Shown here: one piece after another, positions 24,453 to 32,347 of the stretch | How the letters are laid out: each line of letters begins with the position of its first letter | Position numbering within the stretch: the stretch's first letter is position 1 | Assembly: GCF_000230735.2 (NCBI RefSeq) | Contig: NC_019962.1 | Location: forward strand, 248,001 to 312,000 | DNA from: Natrinema pellirubrum DSM 15624 | Lineage (GTDB): Archaea; Halobacteriota; Halobacteria; Halobacteriales; Natrialbaceae | Length of the DNA: 64,000 nt | Direction: 5' to 3' | Translations under genes and position numbers: made by a program | The notes under the pieces: generated by a model | What the model was told of the DNA's origin: nothing | Database searches by the model: none | Seen by the model: only the letters and a program-made list of their open reading frames with translations

Positions 24453-24827
24453 TCAGTTGTCCTCGTCGGCGGACCGTTCACTCGGATGGGACGTATCGGG
24501 GGCAGCTGCCTGCCACTCGTCGGGATCGATGCCACCGTCGGATTCGTCGAGACGCTCTGTGGCCGCATGGAGATCGTACGCGGCGGCCACGCGTTCGCGA
24601 TCTGCGGTGAGAGCCCAGTACCGTCCCTTGTGACGAACCAGATCACGATCTTTCAGCCTCGAGAGAGCGGTTCCAACGGTATTCGTGTCCTCATTGATTG
24701 CCGTTGCGATCTCCGATCGCGTAAAGGCCTTGTCGCGGTTATCCGCCAGAAACCCGACGACCTGTTCCGGAACGGTCGTCTCTTGGGGTACGTTCCCGGA
24801 CTCGAAATCGTCGATACTCACGGGCAT
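24453..24827 (-). CDS. Winged-helix DNA-binding protein, likely antitoxin of the MazF pair
   Basis: 124 residues from the ATG at 24827 (MPVSIDDFESGNVPQE). A winged helix-turn-helix lies at about 20-75 (VVGFLADNRDKAFTRSEIATAI; VGTALSRLKDRDLV; HKGRYWALT), followed by an acidic disordered tail (about 85-124) ending in PSERSADEDN. In many type II systems the unstructured tail wraps the toxin, so DNA binding at one end and toxin neutralisation at the other is a reasonable inference. It is not of the AbrB or Phd/YefM antitoxin families; a MarR-like antitoxin for MazF is a haloarchaeal pattern. Confidence 0.75.
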   Translation of the reverse strand: MPVSIDDFESGNVPQETTVPEQVVGFLADNRDKAFTRSEIATAINEDTNTVGTALSRLKDRDLVRHKGRYWALTADRERVAAAYDLHAATERLDESDGGIDPDEWQAAAPDTSHPSERSADEDN

Positions 24828-24956
24828 GTTGCGTACTTCTTGTGCTGGCGTAATGAGCGTACCGCCGTACGTACGGGCCGATGGGTCCGTGATCGAAGCG
24901 GTCGACCCCTCGCGCGATCAGCCGGATACAAGGTGATCTCCCCCTAACCCACTGGT

Positions 24957-25724
24957 ATGCAACTCTCGAGCGTCGTCGATCGACTCGACGAGGAACTGCG
25001 AACCGACGACTACGCCGACATCGACGCGAGCGCGAACGGACTCCAGATCGGCCCCGAGGAAGCCGAGATCGAACGGGTCGCGTTCGCAGTCGACGGCGTC
25101 CGCGAGACGATCGACCGGGCGATCGACGCCGACGCCGACCTGCTGGTCGTCCACCACGGACTCTCGTGGGGCGGCTTCGACCGCGTGACCGGCCGGACCT
25201 ACGACCGGATCGCGCCGCTGATCGAGAACGACCTCGCGCTGTACGTCTCCCATCTCCCGCTGGACGGCCACCCGGAACTGGGCAACGCCGCCGGCGTCGC
25301 CGACCTGCTCGACCTCGAGGACTTCGCTCCCTTCGGCGAACACGGCCCCGAGTACATCGGCCAGCGCGGGACGGCCGCTGACCCCTACGCGCCAGACGAC
25401 TTGTGCGATCGGCTCGAGACGGATCTCGAGACCGGCGGTCAGTCGGTCCAGCATCTCGACTTCGGCCCCGACGAGATCGAGGAGGTGGCGATCGTCACCG
25501 GCAGCGGCACCGACTGGCTCGACGAAGCCGTCGAAGCGGGCGCGGACGCGCTCGTTACTGGCGAGGGGAAACAGGCGGTCTACCACGAGGCCCGAGAGGC
25601 AGGGATCCATGTCTTCCTCGCGGGCCACTATGCGACGGAGACGTTCGGCGTGCGATCGTTGCAGGGCCTGATTGAGGGGTGGGGGCTCGAGACGACCTAT
25701 CTCGAGGTCCCGACGGGGCTCTGA
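24957..25724 (+). CDS. Nif3-like dinuclear metal centre protein (GCH1 type 1-like)
   Basis: 255 residues. Metal ligands are visible: LLVVHHGLSWGG (His-His), YVSHLPLDGH, and LAGHYATETFG with a following E, the set of the Nif3/YbgI family that forms toroidal hexamers with a dinuclear metal site. Residues about 118-215 form the inserted regulatory lobe. The biochemical role is debated; GTP cyclohydrolase I-type activity has been reported for some members. The start MQLSSVVDRLDEEL is standard. It is divergent from the HTH-MazF operon. Confidence 0.9.
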   Translation: MQLSSVVDRLDEELRTDDYADIDASANGLQIGPEEAEIERVAFAVDGVRETIDRAIDADADLLVVHHGLSWGGFDRVTGRTYDRIAPLIENDLALYVSHLPLDGHPELGNAAGVADLLDLEDFAPFGEHGPEYIGQRGTAADPYAPDDLCDRLETDLETGGQSVQHLDFGPDEIEEVAIVTGSGTDWLDEAVEAGADALVTGEGKQAVYHEAREAGIHVFLAGHYATETFGVRSLQGLIEGWGLETTYLEVPTGL

Positions 25725-25855
25725 CAGTCGTTCGTCGGCAGGGAACGGTCGTCGTCCCTGCAGGAATCGGTGCGTGAGTCGACGAGCCGAGCCCAACCCA
25801 GCAGTGGCGAACGCGGATGCGCGGCCATACCTTTTCGTTCGAGCAGCCAGCATTC

Positions 25856-26146
25856 ATGTCTATGGACATTTACATTTCGGAGTTCTTTTCCGAACCGGGC
25901 GGCTGGGACGAGGCGCGAATATCCATCGGTAGTTCGCTCGCTTTCTTCGGGATATACGCGAGCTTCGAACTCCTGTACAACAGCGGTTCGCTCCCGTTGC
26001 TAGTTCTCGGCGGCGCGACGGCGCTGTCCGGTATCGCGGAACTGTTGCCGAAGAACCGACGGCGATCCGCGATCGTACTCCGGGTCACGGCGATCGTCCT
26101 GCTCGTCGCGCTGATCGCGACGGCGCTGCGCTCGCTGCTGTCGTAA
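25856..26146 (+). CDS. Small membrane protein, three transmembrane helices
   Basis: 96 residues from the ATG at 25856 (MSMDIYISEFFSEPGG), or from 25862. Hydrophobic helices lie at about 22-40, 44-60 and 70-93, with a charged loop PKNRRRS. No family was recognised. Its stop codon overlaps the next frame at 26146, but the deoxyhypusine synthase ATG is 120 bp further on. The start at 25817 adds 13 residues and was considered less likely. Confidence 0.6.
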   Translation: MSMDIYISEFFSEPGGWDEARISIGSSLAFFGIYASFELLYNSGSLPLLVLGGATALSGIAELLPKNRRRSAIVLRVTAIVLLVALIATALRSLLS

Positions 26147-26265
26147 TGTGCGAGCTGGGGTCGGTCGGAGGGCACGTTGCAGCGGGACCCCACTACGGGA
26201 GACACGGACGCCTCGAGGGACGGACCGACGGAATCGCGACGTTGAAACCGCTGGCTCGCGGACGC

Positions 26266-27324
26266 ATGGACATGAGCGACGACCACGATCACGACGGCGA
26301 GGCAGACGGTCACCACGAGCCCGAGCGGGAGACGTTCTCGCACGACCCGGTCGGCCACGCCGAGGTCCGGGCGGGGATGACCGTCGGCGAACTCGCCGAC
26401 GAGTACGGCGAGGCGGGCGTCGGCGCGGCCGACCTCCACGAGGCCGTCGACGTCACTGAGTCGATGTTCGACGACGACGTGACCGTCTTCTTCGGCCTCG
26501 CGGGCGCGATGGTTCCGACGGGGATGCGAGCGATCGTCGCCGACCTGATCCGGGACGGTTACATCGACGTCCTCGTGACGACCGGCGCGAACCTCACCCA
26601 CGATTCCATCGAGGCCATCGGCGGCAAACACCACCACGGCGCGGTCCACGCTGAGGGCAAAACCGAGCGCGAACACGACGAGACCTTACGCGACGAGGGC
26701 GTCGACCGTATCTACAACGTCTATCTCCCACAGGAGTTCTTCGCCGACTTCGAGTCCCATCTGCGCGAGGAGGTCTTCCCCGTCCTCGAGGCCGAGTGCG
26801 AGGAGGAGGGGGCCGTCTCGATCCAGCGGCTCACAGAGGAACTCGGTCGGGCCAACGCCGAGATCAACGAGCGAGAGGACGTCGACGAAGACGCCGGCAT
26901 CGCCGCCGCGGCCTACGAGAACGACGTGCCGATCTACTGTCCGGCCGTCCAGGACTCCGTGCTGGGCCTGCAGGCGTGGATGTACTCTCAGACCGGCGCG
27001 TTCACGCTGGACGCACTGGCCGACATGACGCCGCTTACTGACATCGCCTTCGAGGCCGAGGAGGCCGGCGCGTTCGTCGTCGGCGGCGGCGTCCCGAAGA
27101 ACTTCACCCTCCAGACGATGCTGGTCTCGCCCGACGCCTACGACTACGCCGTCCAACTCACGATGGACCCCAAACAGACCGGCGGCCTCTCCGGCGCGAC
27201 GTTAGACGAGGCCCGCTCGTGGGGCAAACTCGAGAAAGACGCCGACAACGTCTCGGTCTACGCCGACGCGACGATCACGCTGCCACTGGTAGTCGCGGCC
27301 GCGCGGGAACGGCTCGAGAACTGA
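26266..27324 (+). CDS. dys: Deoxyhypusine synthase
   Basis: 352 residues from the ATG at 26266 (MDMSDDHDHD; 26272 is an equal alternative). An acidic His-rich N-terminus precedes the NAD-binding fold: FFGLAGAMVPTGMRA, VTTGANLTHD, and GGGVPKNFTLQTML. Active-site Lys is in RSWGKLEKDAD and the DATITLPLV end is conserved. It transfers the aminobutyl group of spermidine, or agmatine in haloarchaea, to a Lys of translation factor aIF5A. The long upstream in-frame region from 26146 lacks family sequence. Confidence 0.95.
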   Translation: MDMSDDHDHDGEADGHHEPERETFSHDPVGHAEVRAGMTVGELADEYGEAGVGAADLHEAVDVTESMFDDDVTVFFGLAGAMVPTGMRAIVADLIRDGYIDVLVTTGANLTHDSIEAIGGKHHHGAVHAEGKTEREHDETLRDEGVDRIYNVYLPQEFFADFESHLREEVFPVLEAECEEEGAVSIQRLTEELGRANAEINEREDVDEDAGIAAAAYENDVPIYCPAVQDSVLGLQAWMYSQTGAFTLDALADMTPLTDIAFEAEEAGAFVVGGGVPKNFTLQTMLVSPDAYDYAVQLTMDPKQTGGLSGATLDEARSWGKLEKDADNVSVYADATITLPLVVAAARERLEN

Positions 27325-27369
27325 GCGCAGGACGCCGGGGGTACTATCCGGCACGCCGACTGCACCGTC

Positions 27370-27804
27370 TCACTCGAGGTCGTCGTCGTAGGTCCGGTAG
27401 GTCGCCGAGCCGACGTCGATCCGAACGAGCGTGTTGTCGTCGTAGGCGTCGTGCGCTGCGTCGTATTTCTCGTTGATACGTCGCCGGGCTGCGTCGGTTT
27501 CGTCCGCGTCGTCGACGACCGTCGCCGTCCCCAGCAGCGACACCATCCATCGTGCGTGGCCGGCCTCGTCCTGCTGGATCGACAGCGATACCCGCGGGTT
27601 CTCTCGGACATTTGCCAGCTTACGCCCTGTCGTGACGATCTCGACGATCTCGTCGTCGGGATCGTACCGGTACCAGACCGGCGCGACGTGCGGTCGCCCC
27701 TCGACGCAGGTGCCCAGATGGGCCATCAGCGGCTCGCTCTCGAGCAGTCGCTCGGCCGCCGGTGAAACGGTAGACACGCCCGGAGTGCCTACCGAGAGCG
27801 ACAT
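27370..27804 (-). CDS. Pyridoxamine 5'-phosphate oxidase-like FMN/F420-binding split-barrel protein
   Basis: 144 residues from the ATG at 27804 (MSLSVGTPGVSTVSPAAE). Split-barrel features: MAHLGTCVEGRPHVAPVWYRYD, TTGRKLANVRENPRVSLSIQ and WMVSLLGTATVVDD. The family covers FMN or F420-dependent reductases of small substrates; no PNP-specific Arg/His set is visible, so true PdxH activity is unlikely. It is convergent with deoxyhypusine synthase and divergent from the sensor kinase. A second, distinct member lies at 44866-45330. Confidence 0.82.
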   Translation of the reverse strand: MSLSVGTPGVSTVSPAAERLLESEPLMAHLGTCVEGRPHVAPVWYRYDPDDEIVEIVTTGRKLANVRENPRVSLSIQQDEAGHARWMVSLLGTATVVDDADETDAARRRINEKYDAAHDAYDDNTLVRIDVGSATYRTYDDDLE

Positions 27805-27910
27805 AAGGGGTCCGCATGGCGGTGCCGGGCGCGGTCCGGTCGTGCCCTCGACTGCCACACCGCTTATTAGCTCATCGTTCCTTGACGGTACGTATTCAGG
27901 AGCCTCTGTC

Positions 27911-30217
27911 ATGACCCGACCGACCGCCGCTGCGGCCGAGGCGGAGCCAGCGACCGCCGAGATCACCGTCTGCTACGTCGACCCGGAGCCGACGGCCACC
28001 GAAGTCCCGACCGCCCTCGAGCGGGCGAGCGACCGCCTCGTCGTCGAATCCGTCGCGTCCGAGGACGCGGCGCTGGCCCGCCTCGAGTCGGCCGCCGTCG
28101 ACTGTCTCGTGTGCCGAGCGGCCGGCGACGATATCGGCGACGACACCTTGCTCGCCAGCGCCCGTGCGGAGTGGCCAACGCTGCCGATCTTTCTCGTCGT
28201 CGATGCGTTCGACGAGGCCGACGCCAGTGCCGCGCTCGAGGCCGGTGCGACCGGCTGTGTCTCCGTCTTGACCGCGGAACACGGGACGCGACTCGCGATA
28301 CGGATCGAACGCGCGGTCGACGCGGCGACCGAACGTCGCGACCTCGAGGCAGCGGCCGCCCGGTTTCGCGCCCTCACCGAGAACGCTTCCTTCGCGGTAA
28401 TCACGGCGGGCGATGACGGGACGATCCGGTACGCGAACGACGCAGTCGAGTCGCTGTTCGGGTACGCGGCCGACGACCTCGTCGGCGACCGTATCTCGAC
28501 GCTCGTTCCGGCGAAGTATCGGAACAGCCACCGCGATACGATCGCCCACTACCTGCGGACCGGCGAGCAGACGCTCGACTGGAACTGGGCCGAACTCGAT
28601 GCGCTCCACGCCGACGGTCACGAAGTACCCGTCGGGGTCTCCTTCGGCGAGGCCGCCGTCTCCGGCGAACACCTCTTTACCGCCGTCATCCGGGACCTCT
28701 CCGATCGCAGGCGACTCGAGCGGGAGCGCGAGGCCACGCTCGAGCGGATCGGCGACGCCTTCGTCTCGATCGACCCCGACTGGGCGTTTACCTACGTCAA
28801 CGACCAGGCGGTCGAACTGTTGGGCCGCCCTCGCGAGGAACTGCTCGGGCAATCGCTCGGAACGGCGTTCGAGGCCGTCGCGGGGACCGAGTTCGAGCGC
28901 GAACTCGACCACGCCTTCGCCGAACAGACGACGGTCAGTTTCACCCAGTACTTTGCCGCCCTCGAGCGCTGGTTCGAGGTCCGGGCCTACCCCTCCGCGG
29001 ACGGCCTTTCGGTTTTCTTTACCGACGTGACCGACCGAGTTCGGGCCGAGGAGGAACTCGAGGCCAGCATCACGGCGCTGCAGGCCCTATACGATATCTC
29101 GACCAGGGCCGACGCGTCGTTAGACGAGAAGGTGCCCGAACTGCTGGAGTTGGGCTGTGAATCGTTGGGCCTGTCCTACGGGTTCCTCACCCGGATCGAC
29201 CTCGACGAGCGGACCCAGACCGTCGTCCAGTCCCGAGGTGATCACGCCCTGCTTCAGGCCGGCGAGTCCTGCCCGCTCGCGGAAGCGTACTGCCGCAAAA
29301 CGATCAAGACCCACGAACTGGTAACCGTCGCGAACGCACCCGATGAGGGTTGGCTCGGCGACCCCGCGTACGAACTGTTCGAACTCGGCAGCTACGTCGG
29401 CGCGAAGGTGACCGTCGACGGCTCCATCTGGGGCACCCTCTGTTTCGCCTCGAGCGAGCCCCGCGAGGGCGACGGCTTCTCCGAGGCCGAGCGGACGCTG
29501 GTCAAGCTGATGGCCAAGTGGGTCAGCTACGAGACCGAACGCCAACAGTCCCACGAGACCTTGGCGCGTCAGAACGAGCGACTGCAGGAGTTCACCAGCG
29601 TCGTCTCCCACGATCTGCGGAACCCGCTGAACGTCGCCCAAGGCTCACTAGATCTCGCGCTCGAGGGTGACGACACCGCGCTCGAGGCCTGCGAGGAGGC
29701 CCTCGAGCGGATGGAGCAGTTGATCGACGAACTGCTCTCGCTGGCCGAACAGGGTGCGACGACGGCCGACCTCGAGCCGGTCGCGCTGCGCGACCTCGCG
29801 ACGAAGGCGTGGTCGATGGTCGATACTGGCGACGCCACGCTGGCGTTCGACGGTGCGGGTCGGATCCGGGCCGACCCCGAGCGGCTCCAGCAACTGCTCG
29901 AGAACCTGTTTCGGAACGCGCTCGATCACGGGGTGCCCGCCGAGGGCACCAGCGCCGACCTAACGGTGACCGTCGGCGACCGCGAAGGCGGGTTCTACGT
30001 CGCCGACACCGGACGCGGCATCCCCGTCGAGGAGCGTGAGTCGGTCTTCGACATCGGCTTTACGACCGCCGAGGAGGGGACCGGGTTCGGGCTGGGAATC
30101 GTCAAGCGGGTCGCCGACGCCCACGACTGGGGCCTCGCGGTGACCGAGGGCGACGCGGGGGGTGCGCGGTTCGAGATCACCGGCGTCGATACGCCGCGTC
30201 CTGCCGGCTCGAGGTGA
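27911..30217 (+). CDS. PAS-PAS-GAF sensor histidine kinase with degenerate receiver-like N-terminus
   Basis: 768 residues from the ATG at 27911 (MTRPTAAAAEAEPA). Order: receiver-like domain (about 20-140) in which the usual phospho-Asp strand reads VDCLVCRA, so no acceptor Asp; PAS1 (about 150-265); PAS2 (about 275-385); GAF (about 395-550); HisKA with VVSHDLRNPLN, phospho-His at 567; HATPase with N box NLFRNALDHG, G1 DTGRGIP and G2 GTGFGLGIVKR. No transmembrane segment, so it is a cytosolic sensor, typical of haloarchaea. Its response regulator is not adjacent. The 146 in-frame codons upstream are antisense to the previous gene and were excluded. Confidence 0.9.
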   Translation: MTRPTAAAAEAEPATAEITVCYVDPEPTATEVPTALERASDRLVVESVASEDAALARLESAAVDCLVCRAAGDDIGDDTLLASARAEWPTLPIFLVVDAFDEADASAALEAGATGCVSVLTAEHGTRLAIRIERAVDAATERRDLEAAAARFRALTENASFAVITAGDDGTIRYANDAVESLFGYAADDLVGDRISTLVPAKYRNSHRDTIAHYLRTGEQTLDWNWAELDALHADGHEVPVGVSFGEAAVSGEHLFTAVIRDLSDRRRLEREREATLERIGDAFVSIDPDWAFTYVNDQAVELLGRPREELLGQSLGTAFEAVAGTEFERELDHAFAEQTTVSFTQYFAALERWFEVRAYPSADGLSVFFTDVTDRVRAEEELEASITALQALYDISTRADASLDEKVPELLELGCESLGLSYGFLTRIDLDERTQTVVQSRGDHALLQAGESCPLAEAYCRKTIKTHELVTVANAPDEGWLGDPAYELFELGSYVGAKVTVDGSIWGTLCFASSEPREGDGFSEAERTLVKLMAKWVSYETERQQSHETLARQNERLQEFTSVVSHDLRNPLNVAQGSLDLALEGDDTALEACEEALERMEQLIDELLSLAEQGATTADLEPVALRDLATKAWSMVDTGDATLAFDGAGRIRADPERLQQLLENLFRNALDHGVPAEGTSADLTVTVGDREGGFYVADTGRGIPVEERESVFDIGFTTAEEGTGFGLGIVKRVADAHDWGLAVTEGDAGGARFEITGVDTPRPAGSR

Positions 30218-30243
30218 GACGCCGGCGTCGTCGCCGTTCGCGT

Positions 30244-30921
30244 TCACTGGGCCGCCCGGAGCCGCTCGAGGTCGAGTCGCAGGTAGTGGCCCAGCGTCCC
30301 GGTCAGCCCCAGGTCGGCGATCCGGCGGCCGGAGTTCTCGACCAGCACGGTCCGCCGGTAGCCGATCGGATAGCGGGCGGCCAGCAGCCGGCTGAACGCC
30401 GTGTCCTCGTTTGGGACGTCGGGAAACCCGCCGACGTCCTCGAACGCCCGCCGGTGGACCAGACAGCTGAACCCGGGCAGGATCGGTCGCTCGAGCCGCG
30501 AGAAGCCGTGGTTGATCGTCGCTTCCATGAGCTTCGCCCGCCGCGGCCCGGTGATTCGGCAGTAGGAACTGGCCGCCGCCAATCCCTCGCGTTCGGTGAA
30601 CCCCAATAGTTCGGTCAGATACGTCGCCCGGACACGCGTGTCGGCGTCGATAAAGGCTAGCCACTCGCCGGCGGCGCGCTCGGCCCCGAGGTTCCGGGCC
30701 GCGGCGATGCTGTGGCCGCCCTCCTGGATCACCGCTGCCTCGTACTCCCGGGCGATCTCGCGGGTGTCGTCGCTCGAGTCGCCGTCGACGACCAACACCT
30801 CGTACTCGTAGGCGGTGTCCAGCGCGGCCAGACTCGCGAGGGCCCCCCGAAGGTAGTCTCCCTCGTTTCGCGCCGGTACCACGAAACTGACATCGACCGT
30901 GTCGTCTCCAGCGCCCGTCAT
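30244..30921 (-). CDS. Family 2 glycosyltransferase
   Basis: 225 residues from the ATG at 30921 (MTGAGDDTVDVSFVVPARNEG). GT-A features: SFVVPARNEGDYLRGAL, VVDGDSSDDT, AARNLGAERAAGEWLAFIDADT with the DxD-like metal site, and a PNEDTAFS acceptor-side motif. No membrane helix. It probably adds a sugar to a lipid carrier, glycan or protein; the acceptor is unknown. It is convergent with the sensor kinase and stands alone. The longer start at 31050 adds 43 basic residues not typical of the family. Confidence 0.87.
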   Translation of the reverse strand: MTGAGDDTVDVSFVVPARNEGDYLRGALASLAALDTAYEYEVLVVDGDSSDDTREIAREYEAAVIQEGGHSIAAARNLGAERAAGEWLAFIDADTRVRATYLTELLGFTEREGLAAASSYCRITGPRRAKLMEATINHGFSRLERPILPGFSCLVHRRAFEDVGGFPDVPNEDTAFSRLLAARYPIGYRRTVLVENSGRRIADLGLTGTLGHYLRLDLERLRAAQ

Positions 30922-31171
30922 CGTGCTACTCGAGCCCTCTCTGGGGCGACTTCTCAAGCTATCGGAGTCCGACCGCCTGGCGAGTGCCGTGGGAACACGC
31001 CTCGCGAGAGTTGATTTCACCCCTCGGCTCCCGGAGAACAGGTCTATCACGAACTTTTATAATCATGGGGTTGGTATGGTGGGGTAAGCAATGTCGGTCG
31101 TACACGTACGCGCCTGAATCAGTCGCTGCCGACGAGTACCGATTTTCGACGACATCCACAACCCGACCGAC

Positions 31172-31378
31172 ATGAGTACCCAACACCTCACCCAACCCGA
31201 CGCCGAACCGACGCCCAACCGCACCCGACCCACACCCTCGAGTACGCTCGAGGACCCCCGGACCGCGACCGACCGCGCCCCACGGACGTTCTCCCACCGC
31301 GACGGGGGGCGACTCGAGAACCTGATCGACGAGTGGAACTCGGCCTTTGCCAACGCCGGCGGCGACGAAGCGGCGTAA
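31172..31378 (+). CDS. Small proline/threonine-rich haloarchaeal protein
   Basis: 68 residues. Residues 1-40 are Pro/Thr/Arg-rich and disordered-looking (PDAEPTPNRTRPTPSS). Residues 45-68 form one amphipathic helix (GGRLENLIDEWNSAFANAGG). No known motif. Its composition differs from neighbours, with few hydrophobic residues before the helix. It is the last high-G+C gene before the AT-rich island at about 31510. Confidence 0.5.
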   Translation: MSTQHLTQPDAEPTPNRTRPTPSSTLEDPRTATDRAPRTFSHRDGGRLENLIDEWNSAFANAGGDEAA

Positions 31379-31588
31379 TCGCTCGAGCGAACCCTAATCC
31401 AAACCGTCTTTGGAGCGACGCGTGTAGCGTCGCACGGCCGATGACGATCCACTCGCTCCGAGCCGGACTCGGCACCCGGTGGTGACGAGCCCTATGAGTG
31501 CCGAGGCCGAACTATTACCGTCCCTTCATTTCTCGTATCCCATGAAGAATATTGGTTGCAGGTAGCCAGCGGCAAGGCTCCTTCCCTA

Positions 31589-31613
31589 TAGTTTCCGGTA
31601 GTGTTCAGATAAG
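31589..31613 (-). repeat. Left target duplication and inverted repeat of the IS6-type element
   Basis: Target copy TAGTTTCC (31589-31596), then an inverted repeat GGTAGTGTTCAGATAAG (31597-31613) that matches the complement of 32277-32293 at 15 of 17 positions. Confidence 0.85.
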
Positions 31614-32293
31614 CTGATTCCATGCGAAGGCGAACGCTTGGAGCCAATTTTCGACGGTGTCTGCTTCAGCATGGCTAAAACAGTTTGAGAACTGGTTAGT
31701 TCGGCGTTTTAGTTCTCGAAATACACGTTCGACACTGTTCCGATTACCGTGTTTTTCGTATCTGTAATCGAGGCCATGTCGGTGGAGTGCCGCTTGCAGC
31801 CACGGTGCAGAATCGACGAGAAAGAGCGCGTCATCGACGAGATGTTTGTCGCGGAGTTCCGCGAGGAACATCTCGGTAATTGCTTGATTTCTCGTCGGTG
31901 AGAGCTTGACGTGTAGCAAGCGGTTTGTTGCGGGATCAACGGCGGCGTACAGCCAGAATCGTTCGTCATTCAGTTGGATCACGGTCTCGTCAACCGCGAC
32001 GTGATCCGGATTTGCGCCATCAAGCGGCTGTAAATCTGCCTTCTGCACCCAGTTGTGAACGGTCGATCGACAGCGTTCGACACCCAACCTCTCGAGAATA
32101 GAGATGGTATCCGAAAGTGATAGTCCAGCCAGATGGAGCCGGATACCGAGCTTCATCGCGGGCTCGGGTGTCGCCTCTCGCTCCAGAAAATCTAACTCGA
32201 AGCAGTCGCTACCTCTGTTGAGGCGGGCGGTTTCGAGCATAGACCACTCAAAAATCGTTCCGCCTCACCCTTCATCCTTATCTGAACACCGCC
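31597..32293 (-). mobile_element. IS6-family insertion sequence, 697 bp
   Basis: 17-bp imperfect inverted repeats (31597-31613 and 32277-32293, two mismatches) and a perfect 8-bp target duplication TAGTTTCC (31589-31596 and 32294-32301), the duplication size typical of IS6. One transposase gene fills the element. It is inserted 54 bp upstream of the island gene at 32348, leaving that gene's likely promoter in place. Confidence 0.88.
31605..32240 (-). CDS. IS6-family DDE transposase
   Basis: 211 residues. Catalytic core: VAVDETVIQ (Asp, about 83), FLVDSAPWL (Asp, about 142) and GNRNSVERVFRELKRR (Glu, about 177), the IS6 D-D-E spacing. The N-terminal AGLSLSDTISILERLGV with TVHNWVQKAD is the helix-turn-helix that binds the ends. 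The frame is complete. The family transposes by replicative cointegrate formation or by excised circles. Confidence 0.92.
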   Translation of the reverse strand: MLETARLNRGSDCFELDFLEREATPEPAMKLGIRLHLAGLSLSDTISILERLGVERCRSTVHNWVQKADLQPLDGANPDHVAVDETVIQLNDERFWLYAAVDPATNRLLHVKLSPTRNQAITEMFLAELRDKHLVDDALFLVDSAPWLQAALHRHGLDYRYEKHGNRNSVERVFRELKRRTNQFSNCFSHAEADTVENWLQAFAFAWNQLI

Positions 32294-32301
32294 TAGTTTC
32301 C
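32277..32301 (-). repeat. Right inverted repeat and target duplication of the IS6-type element
   Basis: Complement of the left repeat (32277-32293) followed by TAGTTTCC (32294-32301). Confidence 0.85.
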
Positions 32302-32311
32302 CAGAAAAGAT

Positions 32312-32318
32312 ACTAATA
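32312..32318 (+). promoter_or_regulatory. Possible TATA element of the island gene
   Basis: ACTAATA about 30 bp before the ATG at 32348, just outside the right target repeat of the IS6-type element. The spacing suits a leaderless transcript. Confidence 0.35.
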
Positions 32319-32347
32319 GGCTCGTACGGAAGTAGTCCTCTATAGCA

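Noticed and set aside
31379-31588. Possible RNA gene between the 68-residue gene and the IS6-type element
   Set aside because: Some inverted bits (GCGACGCGTGTAGCGTCGC) but no recognisable RNA family.
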